In this document: positions 13,719-25,900 of the stretch, one piece after another
Layout: the number at the start of each line of letters is the position of its first letter
Position numbering within the stretch: the first letter of the stretch is position 1
Source of the DNA: Sipunculus nudus
Taxonomy: Eukaryota > Annelida > Sipuncula > Golfingiida > Sipunculidae
DNA length: 64,000 bases
NCBI GenBank assembly: GCA_026874595.1
Contig: CM049316.1
Span: 10,408,839 to 10,472,838 of the forward strand
Direction of reading: 5' to 3'
Translations under genes and position numbers: made by a program
Notes under the pieces: generated by a model
Told to the model about the DNA's origin: nothing
The model's input: only the letters and a program-made list of their open reading frames with translations
Database searches by the model: none

Positions 13719-13794
13719 ATTCAATCCGGATTAATCCGGGTGAATCCAGTGGATTAAACCGGCTGCGGATAAAACAGCCAACCCTACTAACCAA

Positions 13795-14848
13795 TCATAT
13801 AAAGGCTAGTAAACTTATCCACTTTTTTGTGCACGAGTTCCTAATGATACAGAATGTGAATTGTTTGGATTATTTGTTACACAGATTTTGATTGGCCATT
13901 GAGACCTTAGCCCCACCACATGCAAGTTTTATCAAATTCATTAATATAGTACATATATCTATATCAGCAGTACACCACTTACACAGCAGTAAATACACTG
14001 CAGCTGTTTCACTTCACTTGAGAGCTGCTTTGTTCAGCAGGTTTTTCAGATTTCCAACACCAGGGCTGGCATACAGTCGAGAATCATACCAATAAGAGTG
14101 GGGTGTCACAGTTTTAAAACTTGGAGTTGGACACAGAGCTCTTATTAGTCTGATTACAATAATTACCCTGTGCCAGCCCTGGTGATGAAACAAGGAGAAC
14201 CACAAAGCAGTGATCAGTGAAGGTGATATAGAACCACTGCAGTGAATAACTGCTGCGTGAGCCATGTAATAATATTGTATCACCCCACTGCCTAACCTGC
14301 TGAAGCAAGGTATCATCAGAACAGTGCCAGATAACATACAGAAGGTGCTGCAGTTTGTTATCACTGTCAGCAGTCCTGCAGGGATGGTGTTGACAGCACT
14401 GGGAACTATGTGAACAGTTCATGATTTGACCCAGTCAGACTTTGTCAGGGCACTGCTGGTAGGCTGATATCTGACAACAGTCTTCAAGGGAACATGACCT
14501 GTTAACTCTGGTTGACCTTGTCCAATTCCCAGGACTGTACTATTCTAGATGGTGTGGACTTGTGTATAAGTGTAGAGAGATGGTATACAGCTGTTAAAGA
14601 AAATACAAATATACTGTGTATTAGGAAAACTTTGAATATAATTACAGGACCATATTAGTTGACAGGAACATCATATGTACAGCTACAGACTTGCACAGAG
14701 CATTGAAATACATTGTTTTGTTAATGATCCCATCATAGTGTTGAAGTACAGTGATATAGCAGCAGTGACACAGGCAGCACACTGACAATAGTGAACATGT
14801 ATGATAATTTGTTTGTAGAATTAGTTATCTGGTGAAATGTTTCCTATT
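13795..14848. other. Non-coding stretch between elements
   Basis: Overlapping antisense frames of about 100 codons at 14014-14422 have no recognisable domain and no splice support. The sequence is rich in CAGCAG/CACTGC words. No repeat family is assigned. Confidence 0.5.
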
Positions 14849-15400
14849 TTATACGCCCTTCTATGACAGGACGTATTATAGTATACCAATGGTTTGTCAG
14901 TCGTAAACTTTTATTGTCGCCAAAATAACTTACAGGGCTTTGCTGAATTTTTACGAAACTCACCATAACTACTTACCAATAGATTTATCTGGCCTGAGTT
15001 GGATTATGGGCAGAATCCATGCATATTTAACAAGGTTGGAGGTCACAAGACTACCTTTGGTGTCACTGTGATAACTAATGAGGAAAACAATGGATTTTGA
15101 TAAAACTCACAGAAATATTAATCAGTATAATATCTCGCCTAAGTTTGATTTCCAGCCAAATCCAGGCATATTTAATGAGGTCATAGGTCACCAGACTTTG
15201 GTGGCACCATAATGACTTACCAGGTACTAAAAATATTATGGATTTCTGTGAAACTCGTTATACATATTTACCAATAGGGTATCTCACCTCATTTAGTTTC
15301 TTAGAAAAATTGATGCATATTTAATGAGGTCAGAGGTCACACGTGACAGGCATAAGTTGAACCATTTGCAGTGCTCTTGTATTGGCCTAGGTTTAGAAGT
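14849..15400 (+). mobile_element. Family F: incomplete hairpin-ended element with ~148-bp tandem units
   Basis: It opens with TATACGCCC, and GGACGTATTATA lies just downstream, giving a short 5' hairpin like those of families A, B, C and E. About three ~148-bp units follow, each with AAACTCAC/AAACTCG near the start and GCATATTTAAYRAGGT near the end. Two carry 1-bp-spaced direct repeats: AGGTCATAGGTCA at 15178-15190 and AGGTCAGAGGTCA at 15327-15339. No clear 3' stem-loop end was found, so it is probably truncated. Classification rests on architecture only. Confidence 0.5.
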
Positions 15401-15900
15401 CAATGACAAGATAACAGATATTTGTATGATGAGAAATATTTCAGATTAATTCTGAATCATGACTAACTGTAGAGAGCAAAATATCTGCTCTAGAGAAATG
15501 ATGTGTGGAGGATGTTATCTTTTCTATCAGTTGCCTAAAGTGTGTTATATTTCACCATTTCAGCAGTGCAGTAGCCATGTTGGTAATAGTTTGATCACCA
15601 AAAAACCAGTATAAAAGACAAAATATTTCAGTTATTTTATTTACTTATGATCCCTTTATGGATGCTCAGGGTCTTTATTGTAATAAACCTATCATGGTAT
15701 GCAAAGTTCTTCACTGCAGAGTTAAACTTAATTGGCAGTAGTTCTTTCCTGCAAGCTTTACAGCTTTTCTTATAAGCTTTACAGATTTGTCATCATATTA
15801 TCTTAATCATCATTTTTAGCTCAGCTGACTGTAAGTTATCTGAGCTATAGCGATCACCCTTTGTCCGTCGTCCGTCTGTCTGTCTGTCCTTCTGTCTGTT

Positions 15901-17846
15901 AACCTGGCACAAATTGTAACCGCTGGACCTAGAAACTTGTAACTTGACATTCTGAGAGGTCCATGAAAAATCTCCTTGGAAACCAGAAATGAGGTCTCTG
16001 TTACCCATATCCTTTAAGCTATGGGGCCTCAAAGTACCCCCCCCCCCCCCCCAGAATAGTCAAAAATTTCATACAAAAACTTCAATATCTCATTAACTAC
16101 ACCACTGATGGTCATGATTTTTGGCATACATATTGATCATGAGATGTTCCATCAGTTCCTGCAGACTGGTGGCGCCACCAGTATTTTTCGATTTTTTACG
16201 AATTGTTTTTCTATTTTTGAGACCTTTAAAAATGTGAACATCTGTTAACAGGGCACAAATTGTTAAGACTGGACCTAGTATCTTCATTCTTGACACACTG
16301 AGAGACCTATGAAAAGTCTCCATGGAAACCAGAAATTAGGTCTCTGTTACCCATATCCTTCAAGTTATGGAGCCCCAAAGTACCCCCTCAGAATAGTCAA
16401 AAATTTCATACAAAAACTTCAATATCTCATTAACTACATCACTGATGGTCATGGTTTTGGCATACATATTGATCATGAGATGTTTCATCAGTTTCTGCAG
16501 GCTGGTGGTGCCACCTGTATTTTTTCAATTTTTTACGAAATATTTCTCTATTTTTGAGACCTTTAAAAATATGAACATCTGTTAACAGGGCACAAATCGT
16601 AAAGTCTGGACCGAGAATCTTCATTCTTGACACAGTATGAGTTCTATGAAAAGTGTCCATGGAAACCAGAAATAAGGTCTCTGTTACCCATATCCTTTGA
16701 GCTGTGGGGCTCCCAATTACCCCCCCCCCCCCCCCCCCAAAAAATAATGGAAAATTTGATAAAAAAAGCTGCAACATCTCAATGACTGATGGTCATGATT
16801 TTGGCATACATATTGATGAAGAGGTGTTTCATCAGTTTCTGCTGACTGGTGGCGCCACCTGTTTTTTTTTTTTCAAATTGTTACAAATTTTTGTCTCTAT
16901 TTTTTGAGACCTTTAAGGATGTAGAAATCTGTCAACAGGGTACAAATCGTAACGACTGGACCTAGAATCTTCATTCTTGACACACAGGGAGACCCATGAA
17001 AAGTCTCCATAGAAACCTGAAATTAGGTCTCTGTTATCCATATCCTTTGAGCTATGGCACTCCATAGTACAGCTCAGAATAATGGAAAATTTGATACAAA
17101 AGCTGAAGTATCTGAACAACTAATGCAGAGATCACCTTAATTGTTTGCATGGATATTGATCATTGTGTTTCATCAGTTTCTGCAGACTGGTGGCACCATC
17201 TGTATTTGTTCGGATGTTTTTACGAATTCTTTTCTCAATTTTTGAGACCTTTAAAGATATGAACATCTGTTAACAGGGTACAAATCATAACAACTGGACC
17301 AAGAATCTTCATTCTTGACACACAGGGAGACCCATGAAAAGTCTCCATGGAAACCTGAAATTAGATCTCTGTTACCCATATCCTTCAAGCTGTATGGCTC
17401 CAAAATACCCCCCAGATTAATGAAAAATTTGATACAAAAACTGCCGTATCTCGATAACGACAACACTGATTTTCATTAATTTTGCCATACATATTGATCA
17501 TGAGGTGTTACATCAGTTTCTGCAGACTGGGTGTGCCACCACTATTTTTTTCAAATTTTTACGAATTTTTTTTCTCTTATTTTTTTAGACCTTTAAAGAT
17601 GTTGTTACCTGTCAACAGGGTACAAATCCTAACAACTGGACCTAGATTCTTAATTCTTGTAATACAAGGAGGCCCATGAAAAGTGTCTGTGGAAACCTAA
17701 AATTAGGTCTCTGTTACCTTGTTCCTTCAAGCTATAGGACTCAGAAGTATCGCCCAGAAAAATGGAAAATTTGATACAAAAGCTGAAGTATCTAAACAAC
17801 TAATGCAAAGATCACCATGATTCTTTGCATGGATATTGACCATGTG
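15901..17846 (+). repeat. ~340-bp tandem repeat, about six units
   Basis: Each unit begins near AACAGGGYACAAAT (15901, 16246, 16583, 16934, 17272, 17613). It continues with CATTCTTGACACA, CATGAAAAGTCTCCATGG, AGGTCTCTGTTACCCATATCC, then GTTTCTGCAGACTGGTGGCGCCACC, and ends with ATTTTTGAGACCTTTAAA. Periods are 337-351 bp. Two units contain poly-C runs (16037-16052, 16720-16738) at the same internal position. Open frames repeat with the unit and are not genes. Confidence 0.85.
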
Positions 17847-18239
17847 TTTTTAGCTCAGCTGACTATAAGTCATCTGAGCTATAGTCGTGGTCCATTGTCC
17901 GTCGTCCGTCTGTCCGTCCGTCAGTCCGTCCGTAGATGTGGCACGTTTTGAAACCGTAAGACCTAGGAATCCAAAATTCAGCATAATGTTAGATGTCCCC
18001 AAGATCTCCTACCAAGCCGAAAACTGGGTCTTTGCGACTTCATTCCTTTGAGAAATAAAGGAAAAACCTCAATTTTTTATTATAAACCTATTTTCACCAC
18101 TCATCTGTTTTTCCTCATATTTCCTATAAATAATCCTCTATATAATTCCTATGCACATGCCAGAAATTAGGTCTGTATTATATAATTTAAAAAAGTTATG
18201 GGCCCAAACATAATGCATTTTGTAAATAATCAGGAAAGA

Positions 18240-20620
18240 AATTTTATCACTCAACTCAAAACTTGTTAAAGCTAAGCACTTTTTTTCCAGTAATATTACT
18301 TTTATTAATCAAAATTAAATTGTATACCCAAAATTAGATCAAAATCTTTTAAATTTTTAAAAATATTAGCAAAAATAAAAAATTGGTACCTTAAATTTTG
18401 CCCAAATTTGACCATGGCATGTTTTTTTGCTGTAACTGCTGTGGATTTAATTTTCACAGCATGTTTTTGTTAGCATTTCAGCTGTTAACACCAAAAATTT
18501 GAAACCAGTTGATCAAAAACTGTAGATTTTATTCAAGTTTTCAAGCACCATGTCACATATTGCTAGTGTTATGCAGTTTGCTAGAGCTCAGCTCCCGAGC
18601 TTCAGCTCTAAGTTCCTTAAATTTGGCATACAGTTAGATTTTTCCAAAATCCCCTACCATGCCAAGAATGTGGTCACTAGGACTTAATTCCTTCGAGGTA
18701 TCAATGAAAAACTTCATTTTTCCATTAAAAACCCATTGTTACACTTTAAGACTGCCTCATATCAAAACCACTGATCTGACTTTGATCATATATAATATAC
18801 ATATTTTTCTATACATGCGCTATGCACATGCCAGAAATGATGTCAGTATTGTGTATTTTTTTAAAGTTATGGGCCCAAACATAATGCACTTTTTTAAAAA
18901 TCAAGAAATATATTTACTCACCTAAGATGAGAATTGCTGAAGCTGGAGACTTTTTGTCAGGAATATAACTTTATTTAATCAAGATTCGATTGTTTACCCA
19001 AAATTAGATCTGAATTTTGCAAATTTTTCAAGTTATTAGCTTAAATAAAAAATCAATACCCTAAATTTTGTCCAACTTTGGCAATGGCATGTTTTTTTTC
19101 TGTAAGCACTGTTGATTTAATTTTCACAGCATATATACATAAGGATTTAATCTTTTAAAATCTGAAATTTCAAAGGAATTGGTTGAAAAGAGTAGCTGTT
19201 ATTCAAGTTTTCATACACCATGTCAAGTGTTGTTTACATTTAGCCCACCTAGTAGTAAAGCCTTTACTTGCATTATGTAACCCACACCAGGCAGCTTGTC
19301 TTGGCTCAGCTGGGCCACAACTAGCAGTCTTCTTCTCTGCCCTGCACACCCCCCCCCCCCACCCTAGATGATGCATTAACTAGATGAATGTTATAATTTT
19401 CTGTATTTCATTTTATTCTTGGCTATGCTGCATTTTAGATTTTGTATTTACCACAAGAGTTACAATGATTAAAGTGCACATTTAATTGTGTCCACAAAGT
19501 GGTGTATTGCTATGAAAGTGTGGATGTTCATCAGATAAGTAATTCCTTCCTTGAGAAGAGTAAAAACTTCACAAGGTGTGAAATTGACTATTAATTCCAG
19601 GAATAAATTAAAGCTTAGATTGTAATTAGCATAATATTTGATCACTTAACACAAAAAACGTTAAAGCTATGGACCTTTTTTCCAGTAATATAACTTTAAT
19701 TAATCAAAATTAAATTGTATACCCAAAATTAGATGAAAATCTTTTAAATTTTTTAAAATATTAATAAAAATAAAAACTTGGTACCTTAAATTTTGCCCAA
19801 CTTTGACCATGGCATGTTTTTTTTACTGTAAGTACTGTGGATTTAATTTTCACAGCATGTTTTTGTTAGCATTTCAACTGTTAACACCAAAAATTTGAAA
19901 CCAGTTGATCAAAACTAGATTTTAATCAAGTTTTCAAGCACCATGTAACATATTGTTTACATCAAGCTAGTGTTATGCAGTTTGCAAGAGCTCAGCTCCC
20001 CAGCTTCAGCTCTAAGTTCCTTAAATTCGGCATACAGTTAGATGTCTCCAAAATCCCCTACCATGCCAAGAATTTGGTCACTAGGACTTAATACCTTCGA
20101 GATATTAATGAAAAACTTCATTTTTTCATTAAAAACCCATTGTTACACTTCAAGACTGCCTAATATCAAAACCACTGATCTGACTTTAATCATAAATAAT
20201 AAACATATTTTTCATTCTCTATGCACATGCCAGAATTATGTCAGTATTGCGTAATTGTTTTAAGTTATGGGCCCAAACATAATGCACTTTGTAAAAAATC
20301 AAGAAATATATTTACTCCCTTAACAAGGGCATTGCTGAACCTAGAGATTTTTTTTGTCAGGGATGTAACATTATTTAATCAAGATTCAATTGAATACCCA
20401 AATTTAGTTCTGAATTTTTCAAATTTTATAAGTTATTAGTATAAATATAAAATTAGTACCTTAAAGTTTGCCCAACTGTGACCATGGCATGTTTGTTTCC
20501 CGTGAGCACTGTTGATATAATTTTCATATCATGCACACATAAGGATATCAGCTTTTTAGTTTAGAAAGCTGAAAGAAATTGGCCAAATCTTGTAGCTTTT
20601 ATTAATGTTTTTTATGAGAC
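18240..20620 (+). repeat. Internal ~1.4-kb tandem duplication within the nested B copy
   Basis: The segment from about 18240 to 19230 reappears from about 19640 to 20620. For example, the words around CCCCTACCATGCCAAGAAT are at 18652 and 20055, 1403 bp apart. The related copy at 42.15 kb has a single version. The spacer at ~19.23-19.64 kb holds unrelated sequence and a 12-nt C run. Confidence 0.75.
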
Positions 20621-21407
20621 CCTGTCAGACTTTGGCTCTCTCCAGCCCCTCTTTGAGTCACCTGTATGTTGACCTTGTTGACCTTTCATCAAATTATGCA
20701 CGCTTGAGGCGAGAATCCAGGCAGCTTATGGCCAGCCACAGTTGATCCAGGTGTCCAACCCAACTCATCTAGTAGTTTTAACAAACAACATAACAATAAA
20801 CAATAAATTAATAAATTTTTATTGGTTTTTAATAACAAATTAAAGAAAAATAGAAAAGGAATTTGTTAGTTTATAATAACAGGAAATTAACTTGCAGTTA
20901 CTGATGATATAAGAATCTTGTATCGATGGGTAGAATGTCACATATTCCAAATAACACCATGCAGTCACCTATGGCATTTTTCAGTTCAATTTTAATTATA
21001 AAGAAGTAAATCATATTATTCATTACTAATCATTAGGGATTATATGAAGGAAATTAATGATAGACGCAGTTGATAATATTAATCTAGATTCCTACTGTGT
21101 CTAGTGTGTACATTGATGTGAAATTAGTCCAAAATGAAATTTTTACAGTTATTTTTTAATATAAATAAAAGCCATAAAACCAGGTACTTATGATCATTAT
21201 TTAAATGTGTGAATTTTGTATATTCTGGATTCTCAACATCATTGTTTGGTGAAAACTGAATAAATACCAGACATGGTGCGAATACTTTGTAATTGTATTT
21301 AAATACGAATTTGATTATGTACTCCATTATAAAATTTCTTGCATAAAGAATGGGAATTCAGGTAAAAATGAAAGTATATGAATACTCGTGCAAATACTTT
21401 CAAAATG

Positions 21408-21431
21408 TATTCATGAATGCATTCATGAATA
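21408..21431. repeat. 24-bp perfect palindrome
   Basis: Two copies of ATTCATGAAT flank a central GC, giving a 24-bp self-complementary stretch. The same palindrome is preserved in the related B copy at 44387-44410, so it belongs to this subfamily. Confidence 0.85.
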
Positions 21432-22046
21432 TATTCTTTAATATTATTTTAATAATCATATCAGTTATATTTCATTTTAAAAAATCATATGATTCTCTTA
21501 TTATTTTTAATAAAAATTATATTTGGGACAATATTTGTAATATTTTTAATAAATAGTTAAACTCTTATATTATATGTTCTGCTTATAAGTTATATGGCCA
21601 ATTCAAAATCTGTGTGACAGTAGTACTCCATTTGTTAATAAAATAAATGAAATCAATCCTCTTCCCTGTCTCCAAAGGTACTATCAAAATCATACATAAG
21701 CTAAACAACAACAACTCATAATACAGCTTATATTTATTACCACACAAAACCAGCATGTGCCTCATTTCTAAATAATATTTTTTATCATATATAACAGCTG
21801 AGCGTCGTGACCCATAGGTCCCTTGTGATTAGTTTCTGCAGACTGGTGGAGCCACCTGTATTTTTTTAAAGTTTGCACATTTTTTCTCTATTTTTGAGAT
21901 ATATAAATACAGACACAGTCTTGGCCTGTTGGTTAATCTGTTTGATGCTTCAGTTGAATTGGTATATACTACCAATCAGATGATAAAATTTCCTTTTACG
22001 AATCTCTTACCAGTCAGCTGAGCGTCATGACCCATGGGTCCCTTGT

Positions 22047-22535
22047 TTATAGTTACTCATTCCTTTTTATAGACCTAATCTATATTGTGATTGACAGTGG
22101 TACCACTCAACTTTTATCACAGAACCTTTCTGTTGCCATCTCTAGGAAATCCCACATTTTTGTCTTGGGCCGTTATGAATAATGCAGAGCATGTCCTAAG
22201 GACTCAGGAGGTATTTTGACTCATTTTTCATATTTTTTTCATAAATCCAGAGACATTTGACATTTTTTCACAATAGTATGACTACTGATTTCTGAGCCAT
22301 CAGATGGTATGTTCTAATTACATAATGTATTGAATTCACAGAAGTTGTGAATCACCTTGGTTGATTCTAATAATTCTTAAAATCCCATCCCGTATGGCAG
22401 ATCCATGGAGGATTTACTCTCCCAGGCATAAGCCCCATCCAACCAGGCAATTCAGGTGGGGCTTAATGAGGTGTCAAGATAAGCGGGGAGTGGAGTACAA
22501 AAGCCAGCCAGGGTCAGGTAGTAGGCTACACCAAT
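22047..22535. other. Non-coding stretch with a short inverted repeat
   Basis: No gene supported. TAAGCCCCA and its complement TGGGGCTTA lie about 20 nt apart near 22429-22466, forming a 9-bp stem of unknown significance. Confidence 0.5.
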
Positions 22536-22573
22536 ATGGCAATAAAGTTACGCCAATATGGCAATAAAGTTAG
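22530..22573. repeat. Two-copy 21-bp tandem repeat
   Basis: The phrase CCAATATGGCAATAAAGTTA occurs twice in succession with a one- or two-base spacer difference. No coding role is apparent. Confidence 0.8.
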
Positions 22574-22624
22574 GGGACATCTTTGGCGAGCAAGCTTTGA
22601 ACTCTCTTCTTGTATTTAGAACCT

Positions 22625-22890
22625 TGCAGAGACCAAAATGATTCAGTGGATAAATTTACAGACCAGAAGGGTTTCCTTTGCCAGACAGAGACCAGAAGGG
22701 TTTTTAATGGTTCAGAGTCCACAAGGTTATATATATTGGATTCAAAGACCAGTACTGGTAGGGTTTATTGAATTGAGAGAGACCAGAAGGGCTTTGTCGA
22801 TCCAGATACCAGGATGGTTTATTGGATTCAGTACCAAGAGGGTTTTGTGGATTCAGAGACCAGAAGGGTTCACTGTTCTGCCAACAGCCA
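22625..22890. repeat. Degenerate ~40-bp minisatellite (GAGACCAGAAGGGTTT)
   Basis: Seven or so units centred on GAGACCAGAAGGGTTT, spaced about 35-45 bp and separated by GGATTCA-type words. Frames of 92 and 74 codons are open on both strands, which follows from the repeat having few stops rather than from coding. Confidence 0.75.
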
Positions 22891-22928
22891 TGACATGGGG
22901 CTTCCCCATCAAATAATTCAAATTGCAT

Positions 22929-25900
22929 TATAGTTATGTGTTTTTTAAATCAATAATGAGATCATTTAATACCGAAATTCAGTAGGAATTTCTTGAAATC
23001 TTATGTGATCCCTGTTGATATATCTTATTTAAATTTATTTTTATAAAAATTATAATGATAGTTGGTTTAAAATGATAATCTCTGGTGAATGGACACAATT
23101 GCTGCCATGTTAATTCTCTACAGAGTCCAAACAGTCACAGAGCAAGAAAATAGTGTTAAAACGCAAATAGTTTCTCTTTGTGGGATAGACATTCACATAT
23201 TTATGCTACCAGACGTAGCCTTTACAGACTAAGATAAGTTTGATAAAGAATTTGTTTTACTTTAATATTGAAGAATCCTCTCTCTGGCTGTAATGAAATA
23301 ATTAACTAGCAGTCAATATTTTAGAGTTTAGTACAGAGTAATTAGGCAATTTGGTAAAGTTTGCCGGAATAATGTCTGTATTCTTTGTTTCATTTAACTT
23401 ATATTTTGTACAGACTTTCTCATGTGTTAATATTAACAGGAACTGGTAGTTTCAGCAGGCTCACATTTTAAACCAGTTAATAACCCCCATTCACCCTTTG
23501 TTTCATTTATATACGGATCATAAAGAAATATTTGAAGGTTGTCAAAACAGAGTGCTCTTGAATGGGTTGTCCTGTAATAACTGTTCCCCAGTGTCAAATA
23601 AATCTTTATATTGAAAACCAGGATGTCACAAGACTGAAATTAAATTTATATGTGGCGTGTTAATATTATATTGGGGAGCTGAGAATAAACTCTCTTCTGA
23701 ATGGCCTGGCACAGCAAGTAGCCTGCGCTTTTATAATGCAGGAATACACCTACACTGTGACATAAACGTTGGACGTCATCAATCCACGTTTTACCGGTTC
23801 TGCTATTTGAATCATTGATCAACCATGCCGCCTTGACACAATGTCATTCTATATTCCACATGACAGAATGTATACAGTTTATAACACTGATGTTTTGACA
23901 GGTGATAGGTTTGTATCAGACATCCTTTTATGGTTGTTGGACGTTCTGGTGTCATCATCAAACAACCCAGCTGGTCCCTAATGGGTTATTGCTGCAGAAA
24001 GTGGGAGACCATGACAAAGCAATAAACGTTCATCAGAGATCACATTCATCAGGTTAGGGCCAGATATTATCAAAATACATTTAATCATATCATATTTAAA
24101 ATAAGATTACACCTATAGCATTTGCTAACCTGACAAAACAAACTAATATTTATAAATATGCTCATTATGTACTTATTTAAAAGAATGATTTTGATATCCT
24201 GATAAATCAGAAGCCAATAATTGGATATCACCCATTGCTGAGCTAAGCCAGGTTTTCATGTGATATGCTCCCCATTTCCTGGCTCAGTTATTGTATTCAC
24301 AAGACGTTTTTTCCATTCTTTATTTTGGCTTGACCTACATTTTGCCGCTGCGAGGGTATTTGTTCAGGATCAGTTAATATGGGTCTATTGCAATCATTCT
24401 TTAGTGCCGCGCAATGCTACTTCTGGTATATTATCCCTCAAGCATAAAAGCATGCTTTTTTCATACCCATGTTGTTACTTGGCACGTCAGGATTGGTATA
24501 CCTCTCAAAAGTAATTTGTATAATAAATACTCCAGTGGTTTCAGCTAAGCACTTTAAGAAGCTGTTGTGCACTTGTAAGCACATGCAAGTCCTTCATGGT
24601 TCGGCTAGAAAAAAAATTGTCATGCATGATCAAAAGTTCGGTGATTCACTGTGATTGTTTTCAGTAACCTTAGTTAAGGTCCGTAGTCCATAAGCCTGTG
24701 AAGTTACAACATATTGTCTTTACTAATCTTGTTTATAAAATACATAGCAGACCAGGGAAGGACTCTCTGAGCAAGAGATATAGTGACAGTTAGTCACTGT
24801 TGAGATTTTAAGTTTTAATCAAATTTTATGCTGAAGATGATTGGTCTGTCTGAAAAGTAAAACTAAATCACCTGTAAGTTAAACATAGGTGCATAAGTTG
24901 AGACCACCAACTTCAATATATTTTTAAAATGTTACAGTTTTCAGTTTTCACAAACCCATTGTGTTATTTCTTTACAATTTCATAAGTTATTGGAAGCAAC
25001 ATTCTAGAGTTTTATGACTTCAGTTTGGGTAATCTTCTCTCAGATGTAAAAGCCAAGTACAGTTGCACAGATTGAACATTAAATATTCAGCCTATTTTCA
25101 ATTGTGTTTTGATAACATAAAATATTGCATTTATTACTTAAAACGAGTTTGCTCTAAGTGGCTTTTATCAGATATTTAATCAGTCACCATATGACAGGTG
25201 CTTTATCAGCTGATTGGAATGACGTTTTCTGAGTGTTAGGTATCATGACTCATTAAAAAAGTCTTTGTTTTTGAGACTTGATTTGTCACAATTTGTAACA
25301 TTTATTGTAGCAAAAATTCCAAGGTGCTGTCAGCTTGGTTAATAACAATAAGTGATGACATTATTGCATAATTAGCAACCAAGATGGGGTCCTGAATTTG
25401 TCATGTCCACTGAAAACTTCATTTAGTCTTTCACTCATCATTCATTTCTGCCAGGGTACAAACACATAATAATACAATCATTAACATCTAAGATAATATC
25501 ATTGGAGTCACCTTAGATAAGGTGTCAGTTCATGAGTCATAGTCCCCTTTCAAGTTCAGATCAAACTACACCCGGGCATTGTGATGTTAGAAAGAAAGTC
25601 ACATGGATAGTCAGGGAGAGCAGGTGATTGTACTGTCAGGGCCTGATGTAGTCATGCTGTCATACCAGTGATGTCCCAGTTGGTTTCTTAGAAACCAAGC
25701 GATAAACTGACAGGAGTGATGTAAAGATCTGACGGAGTTCCTCCTCATCTAGTAATTATTAACTTGATGAAGGCAGCAGATGGCAGATTTTCTGACATGG
25801 TGTCTGTCACAAATCTATGACCGACACAAGTGATTTCCTAGGCTACCCTAGTTGGTTTTCTGCTGTCCCCCCCCCCCCCCCACCACCTTAAATTTCTTAA

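Larger units (their letters stand above)
8930..13794. mobile_element. hAT-like non-autonomous element with 8-bp target duplication, split by two later insertions
   Basis: The left end starts CAGGGTTGG at 8938 and continues GTTTTATCCG. The right end reads CGGATAAAACAGCCAACCCT to 13785, its inverted complement apart from a 2-bp difference. The outermost right base is A where G is expected. Flanking octamers are CTTACCAA (8930-8937) and CTAACCAA (13787-13794), 7 of 8 identical. An 8-bp target duplication and CAGGG ends are hallmarks of the hAT superfamily. Subterminal DNA on both sides is rich in GGATAAAAC, TTTAATCCAG and similar motifs, as expected for transposase binding repeats. An A-family copy (9725-11129) and a B-family copy (11341-13718) lie inside; without them the element would be about 1.07 kb. 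No transposase frame is present. Confidence 0.75.
17847..21826 (+). mobile_element. Family B element, copy 3 (nested), long form
   Basis: The 5' end TTTTTAGCTCAGCTGAC has a long hairpin (AGCTCAG..TGAC / GTCA..CTGAGCT) and a GTCC microsatellite at ~17897-17936. The 3' end has CAGCTGAGC, GACCCATAGGTC and CCTTGT (to 21826). It is the same subfamily as the 42.15-44.80 kb copy, with clearly similar sequence over most of its length. It is longer because of an internal ~1.4-kb duplication. The low divergence suggests recent activity. It lacks any transposition gene. Confidence 0.85.
15813..22046 (+). mobile_element. Family B element, copy 2 (outer), with a ~340-bp tandem core interrupted by a nested B copy
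   Basis: The 5' end is TTTTTAGCTCAGCTGACTG at 15813, with a hairpin partner CTGAGCTATAG and a GTCC/GTCT microsatellite. The 3' end at 22015-22046 has CAGCTGAGC, the perfect palindrome GACCCATGGGTC and tail CCTTGT. The core consists of six ~340-bp units. The last is split by another B element at 17847-21826: the sequence before that insertion (GCATGGATATTGACCATGTG) and after it (ATTAGTTTCTGCAGACTGG) join to restore a normal unit. No coding capacity is apparent. Confidence 0.8.

Noticed and set aside
14014-14422. Two overlapping antisense frames of 116 and 102 codons
   Set aside because: Overlap each other in different frames, show no known domain, and have odd composition (His/Cys/Ser-rich). 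Likely chance.
16439-17466. Antisense frames sharing MGNRDLISGF and FHGDFSWVS words at 15.8-17.5 kb
   Set aside because: Translations of the ~340-bp tandem units; the poly-C runs translate as poly-Gly. Not a gene family.
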